Shown here: in pieces, positions 1 to 9,234 of the stretch
How the letters are laid out: the number at the start of each line of letters is the position of its first letter
Position numbering within the stretch: position 1 is the first letter of the stretch
Assembly: GCA_020630875.1 (NCBI GenBank)
Contig: JAHDIH010000003.1
Coordinates: 62,164-126,163 of the forward strand
Direction of reading: 5' to 3'
DNA length: 64,000 nucleotides
Source of the DNA: Deltaproteobacteria bacterium
GTDB taxonomy: Bacteria; Myxococcota_A; Polyangia; Haliangiales; Haliangiaceae
Translations under genes and position numbers: made by a program
Notes under the pieces: model-generated
What the model saw: only the letters and a program-made list of their open reading frames with translations
What the model was told of the DNA's origin: nothing
Database searches by the model: none

Positions 1-1636
1 CGACGACCAGAATGAGGAAGAAGAATAAGAGTTCCTGAAACGGCTTGCCCGTTTGTCCGGTGGCTAAGGCAGACTCGGGATGAAGTACCGCAAAATATCC
101 CAGTTTGTAGGGTTGGTCCTGCCACGTAACCGACACATGAGCATGGTGGCCGGAGATATCGGCTTGTGGGAGTCGTATGGAGCCTTTCTCTTCTGTCAGC
201 ATTTCAGCTGTGAAATACCAAGGAACCGCACCGATTTTGCCAAATTGCCAGAGGTACGCGCCGGGTTTCTCGGAGTAAAGATAGACCGTGGCCCCTCTTC
301 TTTCCTCGTACAGCTCCGATAAAGCTTTCACGACATGGACTGAAGTTGGCGGGGTTTCCGAGCGTGTCACTTCTCTTTGAATTGCTAAATTCGCGACTTT
401 TAGACCTAATGCCGCCTGTTTGTCGACAAAGTTACTCGACAGGTTTTGGTACTGTGCGATGGCCCATAAAAAGGACAGCAAACAAGCAAACAGCACTACG
501 CCACCGACCGCAAAAATGAGTTTTTTCCATAGGGATAACACTCGTTCATTGGCAATCCGACTGAACCTGTACGCCGCGGTGAGATAGGTCATTAACGTTG
601 CCGTCTTCTGCCGGTGGGCAAGGTTTTCATACATGTAGGCCCCGAAAATAAGGATCCCCCCTACCGAAGTAATCATCAGCGTGGTGTCGAAATCGGCGGC
701 AAACACCGTGCGTAAGTAAACGACGGAACAAGCAATAAACGCACTGAGGACGAAGGCCTGCACCATTGCCAACCTTGCTGGTATAAAACGCAACAAGCTG
801 AATGCTTCTTGTGGGGTTACCGTCGCACTAGCACTCTCAATCAACTTTTCACTGGCAAGAAAAGTATCCAAGCGCTGAGTGACTTTTGTGTCGATTAAGA
901 TACGAATGACGGTTCCGCCCAACAGCCAAAAAACAGATAGGGCCGCAATCTTCCGATAGGCCTCTTGAGACACGGGAATAAAAAAGTAGAGAAACATCAG
1001 GAAGGCGGCAACAAAACCGCCAGCCACGCTCATCCCCACCAGACGGAAACGGTACTGATACCCTTCCACCAACCTCATGTTTAGCTGTTCCCCCGGAAAC
1101 GTTCGATTTCTCAAACGACGAAGAATCATTGCGGTTACGATGGCCCGAATGCACGCCACCACGTAACCATGCATCGTGGCAACAGCGACGAAATCATGAA
1201 CCCAATACCAAGAATCGACGACGCCAAGCCAGTACCAGAGTGCACCAGCCAAGAGCGAAAAGAACAGCCACAAAAAGAAACGATGCCCAATGATGTAGAC
1301 CGGAATACGAGCCATCATTCTCGCAGCACCAATAATCACCTCTTCATCTGCTTTTCCAACGTTACGGCGTTGAGTTAAAAGTTTAGAGATCGGTTGGAGC
1401 CAATGGTTGTAACTTCCCGCCCACACTGCAAGTGCGCCAAGGTAACAAGGGATCGCGACAACGGCGACAAGGGGCTGATTCAAGTCCTCAAAGCCCAAAA
1501 GTGCCCACAATGGCCAGATTGATGCTAGCAACTCAAAACTAGTGAGAGGAATTCCGGCTAGAAACAGTTGTCGCTTAAGCGGCACCATCACTGGTGACGA
1601 CGACTCGAACGTCCCACTTTCAAAAGTCTTTTTCAT
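1..1636 (-). CDS. Polytopic membrane sensor protein, 3' end outside window
   Basis: The minus-strand frame stays open from an ATG at 1636 to the window edge (about 545 codons), so the C-terminus is missing. The visible part has roughly nine hydrophobic segments, around residues 25-50, 57-75, 115-137, 205-232, 238-257, 300-320, 328-345 and 385-410, plus one starting at the truncated end. A soluble stretch of about 115 residues (roughly 411-525) between the last two segments looks like an extracytoplasmic sensing domain. This layout is typical of bacterial receptors that continue into a kinase, cyclase or chemotaxis output domain, but no output domain is visible, so the function is unassigned. 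I see no strong ribosome binding site before the ATG. It is divergent from the cyclophilin gene. Confidence 0.8.
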   Translation of the reverse strand, partial: MKKTFESGTFESSSPVMVPLKRQLFLAGIPLTSFELLASIWPLWALLGFEDLNQPLVAVVAIPCYLGALAVWAGSYNHWLQPISKLLTQRRNVGKADEEVIIGAARMMARIPVYIIGHRFFLWLFFSLLAGALWYWLGVVDSWYWVHDFVAVATMHGYVVACIRAIVTAMILRRLRNRTFPGEQLNMRLVEGYQYRFRLVGMSVAGGFVAAFLMFLYFFIPVSQEAYRKIAALSVFWLLGGTVIRILIDTKVTQRLDTFLASEKLIESASATVTPQEAFSLLRFIPARLAMVQAFVLSAFIACSVVYLRTVFAADFDTTLMITSVGGILIFGAYMYENLAHRQKTATLMTYLTAAYRFSRIANERVLSLWKKLIFAVGGVVLFACLLSFLWAIAQYQNLSSNFVDKQAALGLKVANLAIQREVTRSETPPTSVHVVKALSELYEERRGATVYLYSEKPGAYLWQFGKIGAVPWYFTAEMLTEEKGSIRLPQADISGHHAHVSVTWQDQPYKLGYFAVLHPESALATGQTGKPFQELLFFFLILVV

Positions 1637-1718
1637 TGCGCTTGATAATTTTGCACCTGGTCGCTCGATGCTTGCAGGTAACTCAGCTAGACTCTAAAAC
1701 AACATCAGGAGTAAGCAA

Positions 1719-2504
1719 GTGTTAATGAGAACATATCTAATTTTGTGCAGCGCCCTACTAGTTTCATCGTGCCAGAAGGGTTCGAACGACAAAGACCCAG
1801 TCCCCACGAAAAACAAAAGCAAGACTAATGCGCCACGTAGCGCAATGCCAGCGCCCGTAAAGCCTCCCACCGTGTTGAAGAATTCGGCAGGCAACAGTGA
1901 CGTTTTTGCACCGCAAGCGTCCGACTTGAAAAAATATACGTCAGATATCGAGGGCTCTGGAAAACTGATCGCAGCCATCAAAACATCGATGGGCACCATC
2001 AATTGTGAGCTTCTGGAAGAAGACGCTCCCGCAACGGTCGCGAATTTTGTGGGACTCGCGAGAGGACTAAAAAGTTGGACGCACCCTAAAACCAGACAGC
2101 TAATGAAGAACAAATCGCTGTACGAAGGTGTGATATTTCATCGGGTCATTCCCAAGTTCATGATTCAAACCGGAGATCCGTTAGGGGTTGGCATGGGGGG
2201 CCCTGGCTACAAGTTTGACGACGAAGTTGACAACGACCACACGTTCAACAAGCCAGGCATTCTTGCGATGGCGAACTCTAACCGGCCGGGGCAACCAGGT
2301 ATCAACGGTGGAGGCACCAACGGCAGTCAAATCTTTATCACTGAAGTACCAACGCCTCACCTCAATAATAAACACACCATCTTCGGTTATTGCGATAACG
2401 TAGAGCTGGTAAAAAGTATCGCGCGGGTCCCCAAGGCTGAAGGTCGCAGACAAAAACCTGCAACGGACATCACGATTGATAAGGTCTCCTTCTCAAGAAA
2501 ATGA
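1719..2504 (+). CDS. Cyclophilin-type peptidyl-prolyl isomerase lipoprotein
   Basis: A 261-aa protein with a lipoprotein signal peptide ending in the lipobox LVSSC (Cys18), a polar Lys/Pro-rich linker of about 65 residues, and a cyclophilin domain from about residue 85. Cyclophilin motifs seen are FHRVIPKFMIQTGDP, the NGGGTNGSQIFIT active-site stretch and HTIFGYC near the end. It should catalyse proline cis-trans isomerisation in exported proteins while anchored to a membrane. The GTG at 1719 is chosen because AGGAG at 1707-1711 lies 7 nt upstream; an ATG at 1725 is the alternative. Its stop overlaps the start of the TolC-like gene (ATGA), so the two are probably co-transcribed and translationally coupled. 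Confidence 0.93.
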   Translation: MLMRTYLILCSALLVSSCQKGSNDKDPVPTKNKSKTNAPRSAMPAPVKPPTVLKNSAGNSDVFAPQASDLKKYTSDIEGSGKLIAAIKTSMGTINCELLEEDAPATVANFVGLARGLKSWTHPKTRQLMKNKSLYEGVIFHRVIPKFMIQTGDPLGVGMGGPGYKFDDEVDNDHTFNKPGILAMANSNRPGQPGINGGGTNGSQIFITEVPTPHLNNKHTIFGYCDNVELVKSIARVPKAEGRRQKPATDITIDKVSFSRK

Positions 2505-3937
2505 AAAAAGTAACGACTATTGTCGGACTGCTAGCAATCGCTAGCTCTGCAGCTGCGGACGAAAGTGCACTAACACTTAGGCAAGCATTGCAAACTGCGG
2601 TTGCCAGTCAGCCCGACTTGGAGTCGGCTACGATTGACACACAAATCTCTCAAGCTCAAGTCTCCGCGGCCAATGGAATCCAAGATTGGAGCATCACTGC
2701 CAATGCCAGTCTCGAGAGGCAACCGTTTCAGGTGTTTGGAGTAGATATCCAAAACACGCTTAGACTGGGGGGCAGCATCAGTAAGTTGCTACCGACCGGT
2801 GGCACGGTCTCGGTGTCTGGAACCGGCAGGTACACCGACGAACCACTTGGTTTCGATTCGAAGTACCAAACCGGATTAACGCTAAGAGTCGATCAGCCAC
2901 TACTTCGAGGAGCGGGGAAAAAAGCAACCAACTCTCAAATCGAAGTTGCCAAGCGCGGAGAAGTCATAGCTCAACAAACAGGCTATGTAGTCGCAAACTC
3001 CCTCGTGCGAAACATCGTGGCGGCCTACTGGGAGTTATCGTTCGCTCAGAAAGAAGTACAAGTCAGACAAGAAAGCGTTGGACTTGCACAAGAACGACTA
3101 CGCGTTACCGACATTCTTGTAAAGGCACAGAAAGTCGCACCGATGGAACGATTGGCCCAAGATCAAATCGTGGCGATGCGGAAGAACGAACTCGCACAAG
3201 CGCAATTTCGTTTGCGCAGTAGAAAACTGACACTCGCAGGGTTAATCGGTGCGACTACAAACGCGAATATCGTAACGACTGAAACTCCCCCGGAGCATGC
3301 CTTTGCCGGCTCGACTGCCGCACTAAAAACCAAAGCGTACGATGTCAGTCCTTTGATGGTACTTGCAAAAGCACAGAAAACACGAGCGATAGCGGAACGC
3401 ACCGCCGCTAGACTAGATAATAGGGACAGACTGGATTTAACCCTGCAAGGTGGGCCTACAGGAATTGCCAACACGCTGGGCGAGGCAACCAAGAAGATGT
3501 TTAGCTTAGACAACTACACTATTGTGGCTGGCCTTAACTATCAAACCACACTCGGACGCACTAGCTTAGCCGCCGGCGAGCGAATTGGTGACCTGGCTAC
3601 AAAAAAGCAATCACTAGAAGTCGAAAAGATAAAACAACAAATCGACATTGAACTAGAGCAGGCTTTTTCGCTGGCCCAACTCTCAGAATCGCTGAAGAAA
3701 AACAGTGAAACGATTCTCAAAGTTGCGCAGCGAAATATCAAAGCCGAAACGATTCGTTTCGAGCAAGGAAAGTCTACAAGTTTCGACGTACAACAGCGGC
3801 AGTTGGAAGCTCAAGATGCCAAACTAGCACTGGCACGGGCCACAGTGGATCTTGCCATAGCGAAAAGTAGAATAGATGCCGTCATGGGAACGCTGCTTAC
3901 TAACTATCAAATTTCGCTAGCTAGCGCCGCGCAATAA
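2501..3937 (+). CDS. TolC-family outer membrane efflux protein
   Basis: A 478-aa protein with a cleavable signal peptide (about residues 1-19, ending SSAAA). The body is rich in long amphipathic helices with Gln, Ala and Lys, typical of the OEP/TolC fold, and has two repeated halves. The phrases LTLRQALQTAV near residue 24, QPLLRGAG around 130 and TSFDVQQRQLEAQ around 428 match the family. It would form the outer membrane channel of a type I secretion or RND/ABC efflux system, but no inner membrane partner lies in the window. It overlaps the upstream cyclophilin gene by 4 bp. Its 3' end overlaps the convergent YfiH gene by 17 bp. Confidence 0.93.
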   Translation: MKKVTTIVGLLAIASSAAADESALTLRQALQTAVASQPDLESATIDTQISQAQVSAANGIQDWSITANASLERQPFQVFGVDIQNTLRLGGSISKLLPTGGTVSVSGTGRYTDEPLGFDSKYQTGLTLRVDQPLLRGAGKKATNSQIEVAKRGEVIAQQTGYVVANSLVRNIVAAYWELSFAQKEVQVRQESVGLAQERLRVTDILVKAQKVAPMERLAQDQIVAMRKNELAQAQFRLRSRKLTLAGLIGATTNANIVTTETPPEHAFAGSTAALKTKAYDVSPLMVLAKAQKTRAIAERTAARLDNRDRLDLTLQGGPTGIANTLGEATKKMFSLDNYTIVAGLNYQTTLGRTSLAAGERIGDLATKKQSLEVEKIKQQIDIELEQAFSLAQLSESLKKNSETILKVAQRNIKAETIRFEQGKSTSFDVQQRQLEAQDAKLALARATVDLAIAKSRIDAVMGTLLTNYQISLASAAQ

Positions 3938-4670
3938 ATCCCATGTGGATACCGGCATCTTTGCCATCGCGACGATAAGAAAAGAAGCGGTCCTCATTGG
4001 TCATGGTGTCAGGAGGCGTCCAGTCAATTCTTTCGTCAAGGACACCACATTCCAACAAGCATAAGCGAGCTGCCAACTGAAGGTTGACGTGCTCTTTTTG
4101 CGGGCCCATCACGACCAAACCGTCTTCCTTGCCAAATTCTCGCAAGAACTTTTCTGCAAGCTCAGGTCCCGTCTCGAAACTACCGACTGAAATGGAAGGT
4201 CCGATCGCAACGCGTATGTCGGAAGGCTTACTTCCTAGTTTTATCATTTCCGTAACCATACTCTTTCCCATTCGCCCCAGAGTTCCCCGCCAACCTGCAT
4301 GAGCCGCACCGCAAACGCCCGACACAGGGTCAGCAAAAACCATAGGCAAACAATCAGCCGCTTTTGCTGCTACAAAAACATTCGTTTTGTCAGTTACGAT
4401 ACCATCGTAGGTTTCAGGACCAGCTACTCCAAAACTTAGAACATCAGTGCCATGGACATGACGTGCGCTGTGAAACTGCGCCTTGTTAAAGCCTACATGG
4501 TCGGCGAGCAATTGTAGATTCTCAGCCACATTTTGCTTTGAGTCCCCCCACTTGCTGCCGAAGTTCAACGATCCTCTACGCCCGACGGACACACCACCAT
4601 GACGTTCGGGAAACCCATGAGAAAACTCTTCTGGAATGACAAGTGATTGATAGAGCTTGATTTCCGACAC
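3921..4670 (-). CDS. pgeF: YfiH/PgeF (LACC1-type) multicopper-oxidase-like domain protein
   Basis: A 249-aa protein of the DUF152/Cu-oxidase_4 family. The metal-binding pattern is visible: HVHGTDV, ADCLPMVF, and AAHAGWRG, which supply the conserved His, Cys and His. AIGPSIS near residue 155 is also typical. Family members act on purine nucleosides (LACC1-like phosphorylase/deaminase) and E. coli PgeF edits misincorporated L-Ser in peptidoglycan; which applies here cannot be read from sequence. Position directly downstream of an rluD-type gene is the common arrangement for this family. The TolC-like gene is convergent and overlaps it by 17 bp. Confidence 0.93.
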   Translation of the reverse strand: MSEIKLYQSLVIPEEFSHGFPERHGGVSVGRRGSLNFGSKWGDSKQNVAENLQLLADHVGFNKAQFHSARHVHGTDVLSFGVAGPETYDGIVTDKTNVFVAAKAADCLPMVFADPVSGVCGAAHAGWRGTLGRMGKSMVTEMIKLGSKPSDIRVAIGPSISVGSFETGPELAEKFLREFGKEDGLVVMGPQKEHVNLQLAARLCLLECGVLDERIDWTPPDTMTNEDRFFSYRRDGKDAGIHMGFIARR

Positions 4671-4682
4671 GTCGAAAGCCTA

Positions 4683-5606
4683 TCAACCTTCGCGCAGAGA
4701 ATGTAGGGCTGCGGCAATCTCTGTTGGTAACTCTGACGAAAATTGCATCTCTAAGCGGGTGTGAGGATGAATGAAGCCAAGGGTTGCCGCATGCAAACAG
4801 TGACGAGTAAGCCTACTTTCAACGTTTTTCAGCACTTCGCTTTTCGGTTTCTTTCCGTAGACCTTGTCCGCAAGAATTGGATGACCGTTGTCCGCACAAT
4901 GTACCCGAATCTGATGAGTCCGTCCTGTTTCCAAACGGAATCTCAACATCGCACCGCCGCCGACAAACGTCTCTTCTGTGACGTAACGAGTGACCGCGTT
5001 CTTTCCGGATTTCACGAGCGATGAATACCTCTTTCTGTCACGAGGATGCCGACCGTGAAACGTGTCGTAAGTGCCTTCTGGCTTTCTAGGTCTCACAGAA
5101 CACAAACCGATATATTCCCGCTCGGTGGAGTGAGCTTTGAATTGAGAGGTTAGATCGAGCAATGCCTCGTGAGTCTTTGCAACGACCAATAGACCAGAAG
5201 TTTCCTTATCGATTCGGTGAACCAACCCAGGGCGGATTTCATCGCCCACGGTGAAACCTTCGCAATGATACAAAAGCGCGTTGATTAGCGTTCCCGTAGG
5301 GTGTCCGGGCGCCGGATGGACCACCATTTGTGCGGCCTTATCGACAACTACAACATGCTCGTCTTCGTAGACTATTTTTAGTGGCAAGTTCTCTGCTAAA
5401 AGCTCCGTTTCCTTAACATCAGGAAACTCGACTTCCACTTTGTCACCAACTTTTATTCTGTAGGATGGCTTACCTGCAGCGCCGTGAACCAAAACCAACC
5501 GGTCATCGATCAAGCGCCTCGCTTGCGCTCGCGTCAAGTTGCCATGGTCGGTTACAAACTTATCTAAGCGTTTACCTGTGTCCTCTTCGCAAGCAACAAC
5601 TACCAG
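4683..5606 (-). CDS. rluD: RluD-family 23S rRNA pseudouridine synthase; unusual start
   Basis: Pseudouridine synthase of the RluA/RluD group, which modifies uridines in 23S rRNA. The catalytic motif HRIDKETSGLLVVAK is present, as are GRTHQIRVH and a family-typical C-terminus. The first canonical start in frame is TTG at 5537, but this cuts the N-terminal S4 RNA-binding domain in half. The frame upstream of it encodes GKRLDKFVTDHGN, the conserved first half of the S4 domain, and is open to a TAA at 5628-5630. No ATG, GTG or TTG exists in that extension. CTG at 5606 is used here as the start. ATC at 5615, 8 nt after AAGGGA, is an alternative. The coding identity is firm; the initiator is not. 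The gene overlaps the 3' end of the 88-aa gene. Confidence 0.85.
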   Translation of the reverse strand: MVVVACEEDTGKRLDKFVTDHGNLTRAQARRLIDDRLVLVHGAAGKPSYRIKVGDKVEVEFPDVKETELLAENLPLKIVYEDEHVVVVDKAAQMVVHPAPGHPTGTLINALLYHCEGFTVGDEIRPGLVHRIDKETSGLLVVAKTHEALLDLTSQFKAHSTEREYIGLCSVRPRKPEGTYDTFHGRHPRDRKRYSSLVKSGKNAVTRYVTEETFVGGGAMLRFRLETGRTHQIRVHCADNGHPILADKVYGKKPKSEVLKNVESRLTRHCLHAATLGFIHPHTRLEMQFSSELPTEIAAALHSLREG

Positions 5607-5866
5607 ATTTTCGATTTGATTTTTCCCTTATTCTTTACAAGTACGTTGACGATAGCGCAATCGTAAATATTTCGAGCGAACACTTCTTCCGTGACGCGGC
5701 TTTTGAAAAGTTTGCGCCCCTCTTCTATATCAGCATTCATTACCTGAAATAGGGTATCATTGGAAATTCCTTCCAAAATTTTGGCTTCGTTAAACACCAC
5801 AAGGTCAGACGCAATGGCTCGAGCAAGTCGTCGTGCGCGATCAGGATTGTCGATAAGTTTAGCCAT
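5600..5866 (-). CDS. Small conserved-looking protein upstream of rluD, unknown function
   Basis: An 88-aa soluble protein, mostly helical by composition and rich in charged residues. It starts MAKLIDNPDRARRLARAI and contains EAKILEGISNDTLFQVM and EIEEGRKLF-like segments. I do not recognise an enzyme motif. The gene ends inside the 5' extension of the rluD frame, so the two are probably translated from one message. I believe similar short proteins occur near rluD or in other contexts in deltaproteobacterial genomes, but that is recollection and was not tested. Its codon pattern and tight packing support a real gene. Confidence 0.75.
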   Translation of the reverse strand: MAKLIDNPDRARRLARAIASDLVVFNEAKILEGISNDTLFQVMNADIEEGRKLFKSRVTEEVFARNIYDCAIVNVLVKNKGKIKSKIW

Positions 5867-5943
5867 GACTGGTATTCTATCGGCCTTGGGGGATGCGGGT
5901 CAAGTTTGCAAGCTGAGACCATCTAGCCCCGTCCAGACGCTAA

Positions 5944-6879
5944 TTAATGGTGAGCAACTATGAGTTCGTCTTTGGCAATGGTCTTTCCAGAAGTCAAATC
6001 AAGCTCCACAACGGTACGATACTCGTAACTCGCAGTTCCTTCGTCACAGTCGCGTCCCGCTCCAGCAAGCTGCATCAAAAGCTTGTTTCCTTCATTTTTG
6101 AAACTGATTTTCTCCAAATTACAATCGGCGCTTGCGACAGTTACTTTCTTTGATGTTTTCGTTCCGTTCTTTACTATCGCAAGCTCGAGCCCTTTGTGCG
6201 TGAATGCGTCATCCACCAGGTCTCCGCCCAAGTCCGCCACGCATACCTCTTCGACTCCGTTCGGTAACAAGTTCAGTGGCACGCCACTTTGCTTACCAAA
6301 ACTGCACGTGACATGTGAAAAGCCCTCGAAGGGCTTCATCGCAAGCTTTCTGCAAAGTCCTTCGTTGTGAGCCAACGCTTTTACCACTTTATCTTCTGCA
6401 CCACGCATTGCAGAGACATTGCCGGAATACGGAGAAGAATGTCGAGAGGCTATCGAGTAGCACTCCTTCCCGAATCCGGCTTTGTAAAGTGCATAGGTCA
6501 AGTCGCTAATGTACCAAGCTTGCTGTTTCGACTCTTCCGTCTCGACTTCTTCATTGGCATACCAGCATGCCGATTGCTTAAACTCGAGCACCGCCCCGAC
6601 GTAGTCTTGAGCTTTGATAAGAGCATTCGCTTTGGCGCGAGACTTTTTAACTTCGTCCAACGTACAGTCGCGGGAGTCCTTGGCGAGCGGCACGCCTTTC
6701 AGTGCCGAACGCGGAGTCTTTTTTGGACCAGAAGCGAGGGCGGCCGGTTCTTGCGTAGTTACTAAAGCCGGAGTTACCGCCGGAGCAGGAGTTACTATTG
6801 CGTTTTTCTCCCCTTTGCAGCCTAAAGAGATACCAATTAGTAGAGTCCAGGGTAAAATTCGCATTCGAGATGTAAACAC
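5944..6879 (-). CDS. Predicted lipoprotein, unknown function
   Basis: A protein of about 311 aa with a lipoprotein signal peptide whose lipobox is SLGC (Cys21). It is followed by an Ala/Pro/Thr-rich linker and a soluble region with six or more cysteines. The region around residues 60-150 could form helical TPR-like hairpins (for example KANALIKAQDYVGAVLEFK), and the C-terminal 120 residues look beta-rich. GTG at 6879 is the longest start, while ATG at 6864 gives a tidier signal peptide (MRILPWTLL); I cannot decide between them. It is divergent from the histidine kinase gene and upstream of the 88-aa gene. Confidence 0.8.
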   Translation of the reverse strand: MFTSRMRILPWTLLIGISLGCKGEKNAIVTPAPAVTPALVTTQEPAALASGPKKTPRSALKGVPLAKDSRDCTLDEVKKSRAKANALIKAQDYVGAVLEFKQSACWYANEEVETEESKQQAWYISDLTYALYKAGFGKECYSIASRHSSPYSGNVSAMRGAEDKVVKALAHNEGLCRKLAMKPFEGFSHVTCSFGKQSGVPLNLLPNGVEEVCVADLGGDLVDDAFTHKGLELAIVKNGTKTSKKVTVASADCNLEKISFKNEGNKLLMQLAGAGRDCDEGTASYEYRTVVELDLTSGKTIAKDELIVAHH

Positions 6880-6936
6880 GCCCCCGACTGTTTTCCAAGT
6901 CTCAAAGGCAGGGCTCCTACATAGGATTTTTTCTGA

Positions 6937-9168
6937 ATGCCGTGGCCGGCCCGCTTGATTGCCATCGTACTCGCTGTACTATATGTCGTGGATGCTCAAG
7001 CCGTTTCCTCGCTTCTTGCGGGTCTCGTTGTTTTAGCCATAGGTGCTTCGGTACTCTTGCGCGACAGAACAAGACGCACCTACACATCTTTCGCCGCCTT
7101 TACTTTCATGGTCGCGGCTTGGCATTTAGCGACTTACATTGCGCTCGCCACCAAAAGCGAACTCGTGGCATGGCTAGCCTATTGGCCCGCCGCATCGATT
7201 CCTCCGACTGCCGTTTCTTTCTTTCGAGAGTTTTTGGCTCAACCTTCCATAGGAGGTACCCCTCGCCCACCACGGGTAACCTTGGCGTGGACGTTCTTGG
7301 CGTACCTCGCCCTGGTTTACTCTGCTATCAGTGGACAAAGGCTCCATACCCAACTTTGGTTTCAACTGCCATTCGGAGCCTACGTCTTCGCCGGCCTGTA
7401 CCGCTGCGTGCTGGATCTCTTTCTCCAGTATCGGAAAACGGCTAATCAAGTCGCCAAAACCAGGATTTTCTATCTGCTGATTGGAGGATTTGTCTCGACT
7501 ACTTTGGCGCTTACCGACGTCCTGCCACGTTTTGGAATTACATGGCCGACCATCGGCAACGTGCTAACGATTCTCTACCTATACTTTATTTCTCAAGCAC
7601 TTTTCAGGCACCGACTGATCGACGTGCAAGAATTATTGGGCAAGATGGCAGTGTTGGGGACTCTGGTGGTTCTTCTGTGGGCGACGTATGGGGTGCTGCT
7701 CACTTGGGTTGGAGGAGAGCGCGACGGCTTGTTTCTTCTCAACGCCATCGTCGCCTCGTTTGTGATTCTTATCCTGTTCGAACCAATACGCTCTAGACTC
7801 GAAAATGGCATTAACCGCTGGTTGGTTCGTCAACGAAGTGCCCTTCGTGGCCGGATTCATCGCTTACTCGCGGAAATGCAGGGGGTTGTAGATACGAGAC
7901 AAATGACCAGCAAGATCATTCACGCGCTGGAGGAGTCCCGGCGAGCGACCCACGCATCGCTGTACTTGCTGGACTCGACGGGAACGAAGTTCGAACGACA
8001 AGGTTACCTTGGCACCGAACCTTCCGAATCAATGGACGCCCCCGTGGTTCGGCACTTTCTTGACCGTCTCAACGACGGCCATCTCGACAGATTCTCGTTA
8101 ACTCGGGAGCTCACAAAGATGGAGGCCGGAGATGCGGATGCTACAGGAAACAAAGAGCCCCTCTCCAATCTCATTGATGAACTTGAGCGTGCGCACACCG
8201 ATGTCGTAATTCCCATTCTTGGCACGGCAGAAGCTACCGAAGAAAGTGCTTGGCTCCTTGGTCTTTTGCTAGTTCGTGACGAACGCACCAACGATGCTTT
8301 TGACGAAGATGACATTCGCTTGCTACGGCAAATTTCAGCGCAGGCTGGCAGCATCGTCGAATCTTCCCGAGTTTACGAGAAAGTAAAAGAGCGAGAAAGA
8401 CTCGCCGCTATTGGTGCGATGAGCGCCGGTTTGGCCCATGAAATTCGAAACCCGTTAGGAGCGATCAAAGGTGCTGCACAACTGCTCCTAAACCCGGATG
8501 GCACCCCCGCAGATCCAACCCCTGAGTCTGGGGAATTCCTAAATATCATCGTCGAAGAAGTAAACCGTCTCAACAAGGTAGTCACTCAGTTCCTCGACTA
8601 CGCCAAACTTGCAAAGTCCGAGACGCAGGAGTACGAAGCCGTCGATCTAAATGAAGTGATCGCGTTCACCATTCAACTTCTTGAGAAAAATGAAAATGCC
8701 GAGCCGATTCAAATCAATCTGAAACAAGACGAACTTCTTCCTCATATTTCTGGAGACAAGGAAGCCTTAAGGCAAGTGTTCCTCAACCTAGGACTTAACG
8801 CATTCCATGCCATGCCTGAAGGAGGCACCCTAGAGGTCTTAACCAGCAGACGCCGACGTTCAAGACTTGGGTATGGAAGTTTTGCAGAAGTACGATTTAG
8901 AGACTTTGGCAAAGGGATCGCGCCAGAAGTACTTGAAAAACTATTTATTCCGTTCTTCACCACCAAAGAAGGCGGTACCGGGCTGGGGCTGGCGATTTCA
9001 CAACGTATAATAAGTCAGCACGGAGGAACCATCGAGGTTCACTCTAGAGTGGGAAAAGGCTCTACTTTCTCGGTGTTTCTGCCAGCTATTCCTTCTCCAG
9101 CAGCTGCGAAGAGTACTCAGGAATTGCTTGCTGACAAAGTCGGCGAAATCATCGCGTCGTCTGAGTGA
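6937..9168 (+). CDS. Membrane-bound sensor histidine kinase (NtrB/PrsK-like) with GAF domain
   Basis: A 743-aa kinase. About eight transmembrane helices occupy residues 1-290. A GAF-like domain follows at about 310-480. The HisKA domain contains AHEIRNPLG with phospho-acceptor His501. The HATPase domain has the N-box [16 protein letters not shown] and the G2 motif [10 protein letters not shown], and the protein ends near residue 743. The next gene, 66 bp downstream on the same strand, is an NtrC-type regulator and is the obvious phosphotransfer partner. AGGA at about 6924 lies upstream of the ATG. The many-helix sensor resembles PrsK-type kinases, but the stimulus is unknown. Confidence 0.95.
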   Translation: MPWPARLIAIVLAVLYVVDAQAVSSLLAGLVVLAIGASVLLRDRTRRTYTSFAAFTFMVAAWHLATYIALATKSELVAWLAYWPAASIPPTAVSFFREFLAQPSIGGTPRPPRVTLAWTFLAYLALVYSAISGQRLHTQLWFQLPFGAYVFAGLYRCVLDLFLQYRKTANQVAKTRIFYLLIGGFVSTTLALTDVLPRFGITWPTIGNVLTILYLYFISQALFRHRLIDVQELLGKMAVLGTLVVLLWATYGVLLTWVGGERDGLFLLNAIVASFVILILFEPIRSRLENGINRWLVRQRSALRGRIHRLLAEMQGVVDTRQMTSKIIHALEESRRATHASLYLLDSTGTKFERQGYLGTEPSESMDAPVVRHFLDRLNDGHLDRFSLTRELTKMEAGDADATGNKEPLSNLIDELERAHTDVVIPILGTAEATEESAWLLGLLLVRDERTNDAFDEDDIRLLRQISAQAGSIVESSRVYEKVKERERLAAIGAMSAGLAHEIRNPLGAIKGAAQLLLNPDGTPADPTPESGEFLNIIVEEVNRLNKVVTQFLDYAKLAKSETQEYEAVDLNEVIAFTIQLLEKNENAEPIQINLKQDELLPHISGDKEALRQVFLNLGLNAFHAMPEGGTLEVLTSRRRRSRLGYGSFAEVRFRDFGKGIAPEVLEKLFIPFFTTKEGGTGLGLAISQRIISQHGGTIEVHSRVGKGSTFSVFLPAIPSPAAAKSTQELLADKVGEIIASSE

Positions 9169-9234
9169 CCCCCCTCTCATTATTAGGCCTCACTCGCGCT
9201 TTCAGTTTCGCTCTCGCTGTGCGTAAATCATGCT

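Noticed and set aside
849..1154. 101-codon minus-strand frame
   Set aside because: It lies inside the large sensor gene on the same strand but in a different frame.
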